The position numbers and the translations under genes were made by a program. Below, piece by piece: positions 53,240-64,000 of a DNA stretch of 64,000 nucleotides. Location of the stretch: assembly GCA_963696585.1 (NCBI GenBank), contig CAVOKW010000004.1:1-64000 (forward strand), read 5' to 3'. The notes beneath the pieces are model-generated. The model saw only the letters and a program-made list of their open reading frames with translations. It had not been told where the DNA came from and ran no database searches. The DNA is from Parvibaculum sp963696585. GTDB taxonomy: Bacteria; Pseudomonadota; Alphaproteobacteria; Parvibaculales; Parvibaculaceae. Positions within the stretch are counted from its first letter, which is position 1. Each line of letters opens with the position of its first letter.

Positions 53240-53869
53240 ATGATGAAAGACCCACTCGATACTTACATGAATCTGGTGCCGATGGTGGTCGAACAGACCA
53301 ATCGCGGCGAGCGCGCTTACGACATTTTCTCGCGCCTGCTCAAGGAACGCATCATTTTCCTGGCCGGTCCGGTTGAAGACGGCATGGCCATGCTGGTCAC
53401 GGCGCAGTTGCTGTTTCTTGAGGCCGAGAACCCCAAGAAAGAGATTTCGATGTATATCAACTCGCCCGGTGGCGTGGTGACATCGGGTTTGGCGATTTAC
53501 GACACCATGCAGCATATCCGCCCGCCCGTGGCGACGGTTTGCATGGGGCAGGCCGCTTCCATGGGCTCGCTGCTGCTCGCGGCCGGTGAGAAGGGCATGC
53601 GCTATGCCCTGCCAAATAGCCGCATTATGGTACATCAGCCTTCGGGCGGCTTTCAGGGACAGGCAACGGATATTGAAATCCATGCCCGTGAAACGCTCGC
53701 CATCCGCGAACGCCTGAACAACATCTATGTCAAGCATACCGGCCAGAGCCTGAAAGATGTGCAGGATGCGCTGGAGCGCGACAATTTCATGAGCCCGGAA
53801 CGGGCTGTTGAATTTGGTATCGTGGATTTCGTCGGTGTTCAGCGCCACGAGGAAGACGAGAGCAAATAA
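53240..53869 (+). CDS. clpP: ATP-dependent Clp protease proteolytic subunit
   Basis: 209 residues; ATG-ATG double start with AGGAGAG ahead. Catalytic Ser107 in GQAASMGSLL and His132 in MVHQPSGG, with the aspartate further on; SPGGVVTSG is also present. Forms the two-ring proteolytic barrel that works with ClpX. First of the clpP-clpX-lon-hup block. Confidence 0.97.
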   Translation: MMKDPLDTYMNLVPMVVEQTNRGERAYDIFSRLLKERIIFLAGPVEDGMAMLVTAQLLFLEAENPKKEISMYINSPGGVVTSGLAIYDTMQHIRPPVATVCMGQAASMGSLLLAAGEKGMRYALPNSRIMVHQPSGGFQGQATDIEIHARETLAIRERLNNIYVKHTGQSLKDVQDALERDNFMSPERAVEFGIVDFVGVQRHEEDESK

Positions 53870-54208
53870 GCGTCTCCCGACGGATGAAATCAAGCTGACA
53901 TGCGGGGAAAGATATTCCCCTCGCGTCGTCCTGAAACGAATCATTTGGCGCATTTCTGCACAAAACATCCATCCGACCGGGATGCATCCAGTCTGATGAA
54001 TAACGTTTTCGGGATGTAATGAAATCTTGATCCCTCGGCAAATAACATGCTCGTATGTCGGAAAGGTGACGGGATTCCGATCTGACCGGGTGTCGTTAAC
54101 GTAGTTTAAGACGAGCGCCTTGAACCGTCGAATGAAGACAGGCACGTTTGGTGCATGATTTGTGATGTTCCAAAGCGGGGCGACAGGCCGAAGGCCTAAG
54201 GAGTGTTT
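53870..54208. promoter_or_regulatory. clpP-clpX intergenic region, no gene
   Basis: 339 bp that lacks a gene. It is AT-richer around 53940-54060 and must contain the clpX promoter if clpX has its own. The only strong element found is the AAGGAG ribosome-binding site at its end. Confidence 0.35.
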
Positions 54209-55474
54209 ATGAGCAAGGTAAGCGGCGGCAACTCCAAGAACACGCTTTACTGTTCCTTCTGCGGCAAGAGCCAGCATGAGGTACGCAAGCTGATCGCGGG
54301 TCCGACCGTTTTTATCTGTGACGAATGCGTCGAGCTGTGCATGGACATCATTCGCGAGGAAAACAAATCCTCGCTGGTGAAGTCGCGTGACGGCGTGCCG
54401 ACGCCACAGGAAATCTGCAAGGTGCTGGATGATTATGTGATCGGCCAGAAGCATGCCAAGCGCGTGCTCTCTGTGGCGGTGCACAATCACTACAAGCGCC
54501 TGAACCACGCCGCCAAGAACAACGATGTTGAACTGGCGAAGTCGAACATTCTGCTGATCGGCCCGACGGGTTGCGGCAAGACGCTGCTCGCGCAGACGCT
54601 CGCCCGTATTCTCGATGTGCCCTTCACCATGGCGGATGCCACGACGCTGACCGAAGCCGGTTATGTCGGTGAGGACGTGGAAAACATCATTCTGAAGCTT
54701 CTGCAATCCGCCGACTACAATGTCGAGCGGGCGCAGCGCGGCATCGTTTATATCGACGAAGTCGACAAGATCAGTCGCAAGTCCGACAACCCGTCGATCA
54801 CGCGCGACGTCTCGGGCGAAGGTGTGCAGCAGGCGCTTCTCAAGATCATGGAAGGCACGGTTGCGTCCGTGCCGCCCCAGGGTGGTCGCAAACACCCCCA
54901 GCAGGAGTTCCTGCAGGTCGATACGACAAACATCCTGTTCATTTGCGGCGGTGCTTTCGCCGGTCTCGAGAAGATCATCGGCCAGCGCGGCAAAGGGTCG
55001 GGCATTGGTTTCGGCGCCAAAGTTCAGTCCCATGAAGATCGCCGCACCGGCGACATCCTGAAGGAACTGGAGCCGGAGGATTTGCTGAAGTTCGGGCTCA
55101 TCCCTGAATTTGTCGGTCGTATGCCGGTTCTGGCAACGCTTGAAGATCTCGATGAACCCGCGCTCGTGCAGATCCTGACAGAGCCGAAAAACGCGCTGGT
55201 CAAGCAGTATGAGCGTCTCTTTGAAATGGAAAATGTGAAACTCACCTTCTCCGATGAGGCCCTCAAGGCCATTTCCCGCCGCGCGATTGAGCGCAAGACG
55301 GGGGCGCGCGGCCTGCGCTCGATTCTCGAATCGATCCTGCTCGAAACCATGTTTGATCTCCCAACGCTGGAAGGTGTCGAGGAAGTCGTCATCAGCGCCG
55401 AAGTGGTCGATGGCAAGGCCCGCCCGCTTTACATCTATGCCGAACGCAAGGGCGATGTGGGCACGGGTGCCTGA
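54209..55474 (+). CDS. clpX: ATP-dependent Clp protease ATP-binding subunit ClpX
   Basis: 421 residues from ATG 54209 (AAGGAG upstream), two codons into a longer GTG frame. N-terminal zinc-binding domain with C15, C18, C37 and C40; AAA+ module with Walker A GPTGCGKT, Walker B YIDEVDKI, the substrate-gripping pore loop GYVGEDVEN and the ClpP-binding IGF loop (GSGIGFGAK). It unfolds tagged proteins for ClpP. Confidence 0.97.
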   Translation: MSKVSGGNSKNTLYCSFCGKSQHEVRKLIAGPTVFICDECVELCMDIIREENKSSLVKSRDGVPTPQEICKVLDDYVIGQKHAKRVLSVAVHNHYKRLNHAAKNNDVELAKSNILLIGPTGCGKTLLAQTLARILDVPFTMADATTLTEAGYVGEDVENIILKLLQSADYNVERAQRGIVYIDEVDKISRKSDNPSITRDVSGEGVQQALLKIMEGTVASVPPQGGRKHPQQEFLQVDTTNILFICGGAFAGLEKIIGQRGKGSGIGFGAKVQSHEDRRTGDILKELEPEDLLKFGLIPEFVGRMPVLATLEDLDEPALVQILTEPKNALVKQYERLFEMENVKLTFSDEALKAISRRAIERKTGARGLRSILESILLETMFDLPTLEGVEEVVISAEVVDGKARPLYIYAERKGDVGTGA

Positions 55475-55502
55475 ACATCCGGTCAATAACTGAACAGGGG
55501 GT

Positions 55503-55530
55503 GGCCTTGAAAGCTCATGCTTTCGGGGCC
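55503..55530 (+). other. Stem-loop after clpX
   Basis: GGCC-TT-GAAAGC-TCAT-GCTTTC-GG-GGCC forms a stem with one symmetrical internal loop, 28 bp after the clpX stop. No T run. Together with the dyads at 55548-55570 and 55691-55713 it makes the 291-bp clpX-lon gap structurally rich. Confidence 0.45.
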
Positions 55531-55765
55531 ATCTTCATCTCAACGAAGGTATTCCGGCCTTCGGATACCGAAGGGGTGCCTCCCCAGGGCGCCCGCCGGT
55601 CGGCAGCGAAATCGCAGGGACAACAGCCATCCAGGACTGTTTTCCCCCCTCTCCCGAATCTCGCTAAGCTGACCAGAGGCGCAACGCTCAGCATTCATTC
55701 AGGAATGAAATGCTAGCCTTCAAGAAATCGCTGTAGGCCGGATCAGAGTGAAAGCAGGTAAGCGA

Positions 55766-58231
<2,466 letters not shown>

Positions 58232-58372
58232 CGAGATCGATGTGGCGCCGCACCCCTTGAAACGGGTGCGGCGATCCTCCGTCTACGCACTAATATGGTG
58301 GACTTGACGACTTGATCCTCATGCTGCACTGCGAGAGATATGATTTTTCCGCAGATTTCCGCTGTTTTTACT

Positions 58373-58402
58373 TTGACCCTCTTAACCATGCGCGAGTAGA
58401 CT
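58373..58402 (+). promoter_or_regulatory. Candidate sigma-70-type promoter of hup
   Basis: TTGACC (58373) and TAGACT (58397) separated by 18 bases, 49 bp before the hup start. Moderate consensus match. Confidence 0.4.
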
Positions 58403-58450
58403 CTGCCCACTTGAGGGAGATTTTCCCACTCGCATCGAAAGGGGCCCAAC

Positions 58451-58726
58451 GTGAACAAGAACGATCTCATTGCAGAAGTCGCAGACCGCACAGGTCTGTC
58501 AAAGGCCGATGCGACTAAAGCCGTCGATTTCACTTTCGACATCATCACCGACTCGCTGAAGAAGGGCGATGAAGTGCGATTGGTTGGTTTTGGCACATTC
58601 AATGTGTCGCAGCGCCAGGCAACTGAGGGTCGCAATCCGCGTACCGGCGAAACCATTCAGATTCCGGCCTCCAAGCAGCCCAAGTTCAAGGCTGGCAAGG
58701 GTCTCAAAGACGCCGTCAACGCGTAA
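58451..58726 (+). CDS. hup: DNA-binding protein HU
   Basis: 91 residues from a GTG start with AAAGGGG upstream. Full HU family pattern: MNKNDLIAEVADRTGLSK, the DNA-bending arm GFGTFNVSQRQATEGRNP and RTGETIQIPASKQPKFKAGK. Nucleoid protein that bends DNA. A terminator overlaps the end of the convergent MFS gene. Confidence 0.97.
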   Translation: MNKNDLIAEVADRTGLSKADATKAVDFTFDIITDSLKKGDEVRLVGFGTFNVSQRQATEGRNPRTGETIQIPASKQPKFKAGKGLKDAVNA

Positions 58727-58765
58727 TGAATGGCGCCATGCGCGAACCGGGAATTGATTGAAGTC

Positions 58766-58805
58766 ATAGGCCGGCCGCGTCATCCGATGAGTCGGCCTAT
58801 TTTTT
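58766..58805 (+). terminator. Intrinsic terminator of hup
   Basis: Arms ATAGGCCG / CGGCCTAT followed by TTTTTT. The distal arm and T run overlap the last codons of the convergent MFS gene. Confidence 0.78.
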
Positions 58806-60068
58806 GACGTCATCGCCCGTCTGATCGGCGCGCGGATCAAGCTCGCTCGGCACCGAGGCTGAGGGCTGCGGCACGGCAACGAAGTTGCTGCGCTGGTCGG
58901 CTGCGGGCGGCGGGTTTGTCATCATGCGATAAATCACAAACACAATGAAAAGCGCATGTGTGGCGGCACCAAAAACAAAGATGAAGCCAAGACCGTAATG
59001 GTCGGCGCCGAGCGATGCCAGAAACGGCCCGACAATCGCACCAGCGGCATAGGCAATCAGCAGGCCACCTGACACGCTGACAAAACTCTCGCTGGCGGCA
59101 TGGTCGTTCATATGCGCGACGACCACCGAATAGAGTGTGAAGGCGAAGACGCCATAGCCAAAGGCAATCGCGAGCAGGAGTTGCGGCTGGCCGAGACTGC
59201 CGGCAAAGACAAAACCCAGCTCGGCGAGCCCGGCCCCGATGGAGACAAGACAAATGATGCGGCGCCGGTCCATGCGGTCTGACAGCCGCCCGATTGGCCA
59301 TTGCGCCACGGCCCCGCCAATGATCGCCATGGTCATGAAAAGCGAGATGCCCGCTACATCGAGGCCCTTCGATTTGGCGAATAACGGCGCAAGCGTCCAG
59401 AACGGGGCATTGGCAAGGCCCACCACCATCGAGCCGAGAAGACCCACAGGCGAGAGCCTGTAAAGCCGGGGCAGGTTGATTCGCGTGCTCTGGAGGGGCT
59501 GGGGCTGGACCGACGTGGTCAGCGCCACCGGCACAAGCGCCAGCGAGGTCAGGATCGAGCACAGCGCAAAAAGCGCAAAGGCCGCCGGATCGGCCAGATT
59601 GAGAAACACCTGACCGAGCATCATCGCGCTCATGTTGATCATCAGATAGATCGAGAAAATCCGCCCGCGCGTTTCATTGGTGGCGGTTTCGTTGAGCCAG
59701 CTCTCAATCACCATATAAAGCCCGGCAAAGCAGATACCGGTGATGCCGCGCATGATCGCCCAAATGGCCGGATGGTCGCTCAGCCCGTGGATGAGCGGGG
59801 CAGTGGAGGCAATGGCGCAGAGAATCGCAAAGCTGCGGATATGACCGACGCGCCGCACGACATAGGGCGTCATCAGGCAGCCGAGCAGAAATCCGGCAAA
59901 ATAGATCGAGCCGATCATACCGATCGTGGCCGTGGAAAAACCGTCAATCCCCGCCCGAATGGGGATCAGCGTGCCAAGCATGCCATTGCCGACCAGCAGG
60001 ATGGCCGTGGCAAGCAGCAGGGAGAGCAGCGGTGCAATCGTTCGGATCACGTGACTTTTCCAGTCCAT
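58797..60068 (-). CDS. MFS transporter
   Basis: 423 residues with about twelve hydrophobic segments. A typical MFS inter-helix motif appears in the first half (YFAGFLLGCLMTPYVVRRVG) and again after helix 8 (GRLSDRMDRRRI). The DRMDRR and overall style resemble the YcaD/YfcJ-like COG0477 transporters of unknown substrate. The C-terminus is a hydrophilic tail. Stands alone, divergent from the tRNA genes and convergent with hup. Confidence 0.86.
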   Translation of the reverse strand: MDWKSHVIRTIAPLLSLLLATAILLVGNGMLGTLIPIRAGIDGFSTATIGMIGSIYFAGFLLGCLMTPYVVRRVGHIRSFAILCAIASTAPLIHGLSDHPAIWAIMRGITGICFAGLYMVIESWLNETATNETRGRIFSIYLMINMSAMMLGQVFLNLADPAAFALFALCSILTSLALVPVALTTSVQPQPLQSTRINLPRLYRLSPVGLLGSMVVGLANAPFWTLAPLFAKSKGLDVAGISLFMTMAIIGGAVAQWPIGRLSDRMDRRRIICLVSIGAGLAELGFVFAGSLGQPQLLLAIAFGYGVFAFTLYSVVVAHMNDHAASESFVSVSGGLLIAYAAGAIVGPFLASLGADHYGLGFIFVFGAATHALFIVFVIYRMMTNPPPAADQRSNFVAVPQPSASVPSELDPRADQTGDDVKK

Positions 60069-60208
60069 TATCGCGCCCTGGGGCGTTCAGATTTAGCCTA
60101 TTGAACCGCATCTGTAATGACGTGATTGCAAAGATTTCGCGCATCCGCTAGGAGAGGGCAATCCTGGCAGCGCGACGGGGCCAAGGTTGGCCTGGAAGCG
60201 TCACCTGG

Positions 60209-60284
60209 GGGCGGTTAGCTCAGTTGGTAGAGCGTCTCGTTTACACCGAGAATGTCGGGAGTTCGAGTCTCTCACCGCCCACCA
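60209..60284 (+). tRNA. tRNA-Val (UAC)
   Basis: 76 nucleotides with encoded CCA. Acceptor GGGCGGT / ACCGCCC; anticodon loop TTTACAC gives UAC; D arm TAGCTCAGTTGGTAGAGC and T arm GTTCGAGTC are normal. Confidence 0.96.
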
Positions 60285-60402
60285 TGACTTTTGAAGACCC
60301 CGGCCTTGATCTTGCGGGATAATGCGCAAGAAAGGTTCCTTGACAGGGCTTGAGCCTTGCCTTACGAACCGCCCACCTCAGCGTGTCATGCGCCGACGAG
60401 TT

Positions 60403-60479
<77 letters not shown>

Positions 60480-60813
60480 CTTTTCCCAGATACCCGGTTT
60501 TCGAACGCTTCCGGCCTTGCCGTTTTGCTGCATCTGCGCCTTGGCATCTCACGCCTTGAAATGACTGGCATTTCAAGGGCTGAGGAATTGTCAGCGGGGC
60601 CTTTGATTCTGCAAATGCGAGGGCTATACTCCGCCCGCATAAAAGACACGATTATGGCGTGACGGGCGGGGCGCTTCGCGCTACATCCTGAGCGGTCGTG
60701 AGCTTTGAGTCGTGAGCTTTGAGTCGTGAACGTTGAGTTGTGGGATCTGAGTCGGGGACACGTGAGGCACGACCATAGTGTCGGGCAAACACGCAGGCTG
60801 TGAGGGCGAGTAC
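60480..60813. promoter_or_regulatory. nuo operon upstream region with 14-bp minisatellite
   Basis: 334 bp between tRNA-Asp and nuoA without a gene. Four 14-bp units of the type TCGTGAGCTTTGAG lie at 60696-60751, the first two identical and the last two degenerate. The nuo promoter is expected here; I could not fix it. Confidence 0.6.
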
Positions 60814-61179
60814 ATGGAAGACCTTTTGCGCGAATATCTGCCCATCATCATTTTCATGGGTATTTCGCTTGTCATCGGTCTGGCCTTGCTTGTCGCCCCC
60901 TTCCTGATCGCGCCCAGCAAATCCGATCCCGAAAAGCTTTCTGCATATGAGTGCGGCTTCGACGCGTTTGAAGATGCCCGCATGAAATTCGACGTAAAAT
61001 ATTATCTCGTCGCGATCCTCTTCATCATCTTCGACCTCGAAGTGGCGTTCCTGTTTCCCTGGGCTGTGGCGCTCGGCGATGTCGGGATGTTCGGCTTCTG
61101 GTCGATGATTGTTTTCCTTGGCGTGCTGACCATCGGCTTTGCCTATGAATGGAAGAAAGGCGCGCTGGAGTGGGAATGA
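60814..61179 (+). CDS. nuoA: NADH-quinone oxidoreductase subunit A
   Basis: 121 residues from ATG 60814 (GAGGGCGAG upstream). Three membrane helices; conserved loop KLSAYECGFDAFEDARMKFDVKYY reduced to its markers YECGFD and FDVKYY. Membrane-arm subunit at the quinone site of complex I. Its stop overlaps the nuoB start. Confidence 0.96.
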   Translation: MEDLLREYLPIIIFMGISLVIGLALLVAPFLIAPSKSDPEKLSAYECGFDAFEDARMKFDVKYYLVAILFIIFDLEVAFLFPWAVALGDVGMFGFWSMIVFLGVLTIGFAYEWKKGALEWE

Positions 61180-61745
61180 GCACACAAACCGAAATTGCGA
61201 CCGCGCCGAAAGGCCTCACCGATCCGTCAACGGGCAAACCCTTCGGCGCGGATGATGGCTATTACCGTCAGGTCTCCGACCAGCTCTCCGACAAGGGCTT
61301 TGTGCTGACGACAGTGGATGACCTCATCAACTGGTCGCGCACGGGCTCGCTGATGTGGATGACATTTGGTCTGGCCTGCTGCGCCGTCGAGATGATGCAG
61401 ACCTCCATGCCGCGCTATGACGTCGAGCGGTTCGGGTTTGCCCCGCGCGCTTCTCCGCGCCAGTCCGATGTGATGATTGTCGCCGGGACGCTGACCAACA
61501 AGATGGCGCCGGCGCTGCGCAAGGTTTACGACCAGATGCCGGAACCGCGCTATGTCATCTCCATGGGCTCCTGCGCCAATGGCGGCGGCTATTATCATTA
61601 TTCCTATTCCGTGGTGCGGGGCTGCGACCGGATCGTTCCGGTTGATGTCTATGTGCCGGGTTGCCCACCCACCGCCGAGGCGCTGCTTTACGGCATTCTC
61701 GCACTCCAGAAGAAAATCCGTCGGACGGGCACGCTCGACCGCTGA
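61176..61745 (+). CDS. nuoB: NADH-quinone oxidoreductase subunit B
   Basis: 189 residues from ATG 61176, four-base overlap with nuoA. The N2 [4Fe-4S] ligands are C68, C69, C133 and C163 (FGLACCAVE, GSCANGG, PGCPPTAEALL). Carries the terminal cluster that passes electrons to quinone. A 71-bp gap follows before nuoC. Confidence 0.97.
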   Translation: MSTQTEIATAPKGLTDPSTGKPFGADDGYYRQVSDQLSDKGFVLTTVDDLINWSRTGSLMWMTFGLACCAVEMMQTSMPRYDVERFGFAPRASPRQSDVMIVAGTLTNKMAPALRKVYDQMPEPRYVISMGSCANGGGYYHYSYSVVRGCDRIVPVDVYVPGCPPTAEALLYGILALQKKIRRTGTLDR

Positions 61746-61816
61746 TTTTGTCAAACGCGCCCTCTCAGCCGTTCGCCTGAACGGTGTCCGAGGCGCATAA
61801 GTTTCGAGACCGAATA

Positions 61817-62419
61817 ATGGACGAAAGTCTCAAGGATCTTGGCGAACACATTCTCGGGCAACTTGAGGATGCCGTATTGGGCCAGGGCATCGCTTTTGGC
61901 GAGTTGACCTTGCATGTGCAAGGGGCCCGCATCGCCCGCGTGCTGAAGTTTTTGCGCGATGATACGGCCTGCCAGTTCAGCACGCTGATCGACATTACCG
62001 CTGTCGATCATCCTGAACGCGCCCAGCGCTTTGATGTCGTCTATCACCTGCTCTCCATGTATCAGAACCAGCGTATCCGCGTGACGCTGGCCACCGACGA
62101 GGGCACAGCCGTGCCGAGCGTCGCCAGCGTCTATCCCGCGGCCAACTGGTTCGAGCGCGAAGCCTTTGACATGTATGGCGTGCTCTTCTCGGACCATCCC
62201 GATCTGCGCCGCATCCTGACCGATTATGGTTTCAGCGGTCATCCGCTGCGCAAGGACTTCCCGCTGACGGGCTATGTCGAACTGCGCTATGACGATGATC
62301 GCAAGCGTGTGGTTTACGAGCCTGTGAAACTGACGCAGGAATTCCGCAGCTTCGATTTCATGAGCCCCTGGGAAGGCGTGGATTATGTCCTTCCTGGCGA
62401 CGAGAAGGCGGGGAGCTAG
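61817..62419 (+). CDS. nuoC: NADH-quinone oxidoreductase subunit C
   Basis: 200 residues from ATG 61817; GTG 61784 is an in-frame alternative. Signature: REAFDMYGVLFSDHPDLRRIL, DYGFSGHPLRKDFPLTG. Peripheral-arm subunit that supports nuoD. Separate from nuoD, as in most alphaproteobacteria, not fused as in enterobacteria. Confidence 0.95.
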   Translation: MDESLKDLGEHILGQLEDAVLGQGIAFGELTLHVQGARIARVLKFLRDDTACQFSTLIDITAVDHPERAQRFDVVYHLLSMYQNQRIRVTLATDEGTAVPSVASVYPAANWFEREAFDMYGVLFSDHPDLRRILTDYGFSGHPLRKDFPLTGYVELRYDDDRKRVVYEPVKLTQEFRSFDFMSPWEGVDYVLPGDEKAGS

Positions 62420-62422
62420 ATC

Positions 62423-63601
62423 ATGAGCGAACAGCAGCTCCGCAATTTCCATTTGAACTTCGGCCCGCAACATCCTGCTGCCCATGGCGTTTTGCGCCTT
62501 GTGCTGGAACTTGATGGCGAAGTCGTCGAACGTGTCGATCCCCATATCGGGCTTCTGCATCGCGGCACCGAAAAGCTCATCGAATACAAAACCTATCTTC
62601 AGGCCGTTCCCTATTTCGATCGCCTCGACTATGTGGCGCCGATGAATCAGGAACATGCCTTTGCGCTGGCGGTTGAGCGCCTGCTCGGCATTACCGTGCC
62701 GCGGCGCGCCCAGTTCATTCGCGTGCTCTATTCCGAAATCGGCCGACTGCTCTCGCACCTCTTGAACGTCACGACGCAAGCCCTTGACGTTGGGGCCCTG
62801 ACGCCGCCGCTCTGGGGCTTTGAAGAGCGCGAAAAGCTGATGATCTTCTATGAACGCGCCTCCGGCTCGCGCATGCATGCCGCCTTCATCCGTCCCGGCG
62901 GTGTGCATCAGGACCTGCCTGAGCAATTGCTCAGGGACATTCATGATTTCTGCGACCCTTTCCTCAAGGTGGTGGACGACATCGAAGGTCTCTTGACCGA
63001 CAACCGCATCTTCAAGCAGCGCAATGTCGATATTGGCGTTGTCAGCCAGCAGGATGCGCTTGATTGGGGCTTCACCGGCGTCATGGTGCGCGGCTCCGGC
63101 ATGGCCTGGGATCTGCGTCGCGCCCAGCCTTACGAAACCTACTCGGAACTCGACTTCAAGATTCCGGTCGGCAAGAACGGCGATTGCTATGATCGTTATC
63201 TCTGCCGCGTCGAGGAAATGCGTGAATCCGTCCGCATCATGAAGCAATGCATCGAGATGATGCAGCCCGGTCCGGTGCATTCGCTTGATGGCAAGATCGT
63301 GCCGCCCTCGCGCGGCGAGATGAAGCGTTCCATGGAAGCGCTCATCCATCACTTCAAGCTTTATACCGAGGGCTATCATGTGCCCGCAGGCGAGGTTTAT
63401 GCCGCTGTTGAAGCGCCCAAGGGCGAGTTCGGCGTGTTCCTCGTTTCCGATGGCACCAACAGGCCCTACAAATGCAAAATCCGCGCGCCGGGTTTCGCGC
63501 ATTTGCAGGCCATGGATTATCTATGCAAGGGCCACATGCTCGCGGACGTGTCCGCGATCCTCGGTTCACTTGATATCGTTTTCGGTGAGGTTGACCGATG
63601 A
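62423..63601 (+). CDS. nuoD: NADH-quinone oxidoreductase subunit D
   Basis: 392 residues. FGPQHPAAHGVLRLVLELDG, HIGLLHRGTEKLIE and C-terminal LGSLDIVFGEVDR identify NuoD, related to the hydrogenase large subunit. Lines the quinone pocket with NuoB. Starts three bases after nuoC and overlaps nuoE by four bases. Confidence 0.97.
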   Translation: MSEQQLRNFHLNFGPQHPAAHGVLRLVLELDGEVVERVDPHIGLLHRGTEKLIEYKTYLQAVPYFDRLDYVAPMNQEHAFALAVERLLGITVPRRAQFIRVLYSEIGRLLSHLLNVTTQALDVGALTPPLWGFEEREKLMIFYERASGSRMHAAFIRPGGVHQDLPEQLLRDIHDFCDPFLKVVDDIEGLLTDNRIFKQRNVDIGVVSQQDALDWGFTGVMVRGSGMAWDLRRAQPYETYSELDFKIPVGKNGDCYDRYLCRVEEMRESVRIMKQCIEMMQPGPVHSLDGKIVPPSRGEMKRSMEALIHHFKLYTEGYHVPAGEVYAAVEAPKGEFGVFLVSDGTNRPYKCKIRAPGFAHLQAMDYLCKGHMLADVSAILGSLDIVFGEVDR

Positions 63602-64000
63602 GTGTGCGTCGTCTGGCTGCGAACCAGCCTGAGAGCTTTGTCTTCACGCCGGAAAATCTGGCCTGGGCACAAAAGCAGATCGCCAAATATCCTGCGGGCA
63701 AGCAGGCCTCGGCGATTATTCCCCTGTTCTGGCAGGCCCAGAAGCAACAAGGTGGCTGGCTGCCAGAACCTGCGATCCGCCATGTCGCCGACATGCTGGG
63801 CATGGACTTCATTCGCGCGCTCGAAGTCGCGACCTTCTACACGATGTTCAATCTCTCGCCCGTCGGCGAGCATTATGTCCAGCTTTGCGGCACGACACCT
63901 TGCTGGCTGCGCGGCGCGGATGACCTGAAAGAGACCTGCCGCAAGCATATCGGGCCGGAAGGTCAGGTGAGCGCCGATGGCAAGCTCTCCTGGCTGGAAG
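63598..64000 (+). CDS. nuoE: NADH-quinone oxidoreductase subunit E (partial, runs off the window)
   Basis: The first 134 codons from ATG 63598, four-base overlap with nuoD. AIIPLFWQAQKQQGGWLP, EVATFYTMFNL and the first two [2Fe-2S] ligands C97 and C102 (CGTTPC) identify NuoE; the second ligand pair lies beyond the end. NADH-dehydrogenase module subunit. Confidence 0.94.
   Translation, partial: MSVRRLAANQPESFVFTPENLAWAQKQIAKYPAGKQASAIIPLFWQAQKQQGGWLPEPAIRHVADMLGMDFIRALEVATFYTMFNLSPVGEHYVQLCGTTPCWLRGADDLKETCRKHIGPEGQVSADGKLSWLE

Noticed and set aside
53231..55486. 751-codon open frame on the minus strand across clpP-clpX
   Set aside because: It is antisense to two unmistakable genes; long antisense frames are expected from GC-rich codon bias, and its protein has no family features.
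61751..63502. 583-codon minus-strand frame opposite nuoC-nuoD
   Set aside because: Antisense shadow of conserved nuo genes, without recognisable motifs.

Overview
The window is 64 kb of chromosome from an alphaproteobacterium, most likely of the order Hyphomicrobiales (Rhizobiales). This rests on gene content, protein style and local gene order: rne-amidase-PBP1A-prfB, glnB-glnA, tig-clpP-clpX-lon-hup-tRNA-nuo, tyrS divergent from anmK, and an iscR-led suf cluster. Genus cannot be fixed from the sequence alone. G+C is high (near 60 percent by eye), genes are dense on both strands, and almost everything is core housekeeping. I see no prophage, integron, insertion sequence, CRISPR array or rRNA operon.

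Layout. 1-7 kb: 3' end of thiG, a periplasmic DsbA-like/M48 protease pair, a lipoprotein gamma-glutamyltransferase homologue and RNase E with a His/Asp-rich insert. 7-16.7 kb: cell-envelope block (amidase, PBP1A, bactofilin with its M23 peptidase), with prfB decoded through a programmed +1 frameshift, then a ferritin-like/peroxiredoxin pair. 16.9-24 kb: a very large AsmA/YhdP-like protein, tyrS, anmK and a small hydrolase. 24-31.7 kb: one suf operon for Fe-S cluster assembly (iscR, nifS-like, sufB, sufC, sufD, sufS, sufT-like, sufA). 31.7-43 kb: enoyl-CoA hydratase and a truncated paralogue, a diguanylate cyclase, an aldehyde dehydrogenase, an M20 amidohydrolase, a DEAD-box helicase, a histidine-kinase relic, parE and an old-yellow-enzyme oxidoreductase. 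43-49 kb: glnB-glnA with a sigma-54/NtrC-type control region, an aminotransferase, a histidine phosphatase and the NAD(P)HX repair enzyme. 49-58.7 kb: tRNA-Leu, trigger factor with a His/Asp-rich tail, an ornithine decarboxylase with a probable structured speF-type leader, and the clpP-clpX-lon-hup protein quality-control block. 58.8-64 kb: an MFS transporter, tRNA-Val, tRNA-Asp and the start of the complex I operon (nuoA-E), which runs off the window.

The best leads are: the RF2 frameshift site; two unrelated proteins (RNase E and trigger factor) carrying His/Asp-rich low-complexity segments; a gamma-glutamyltransferase homologue whose nucleophile motif is altered; a family of intergenic palindromes at four loci, one inside the suf operon; two gene relics; a tandem duplication of a ribosome-binding site plus start codon; a 120-bp low-GC patch inside tyrS; and regulatory leaders for glnBA and ornithine decarboxylase. 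I do not see a coherent, wholly undescribed multi-gene system. The novelty lies in these local features.
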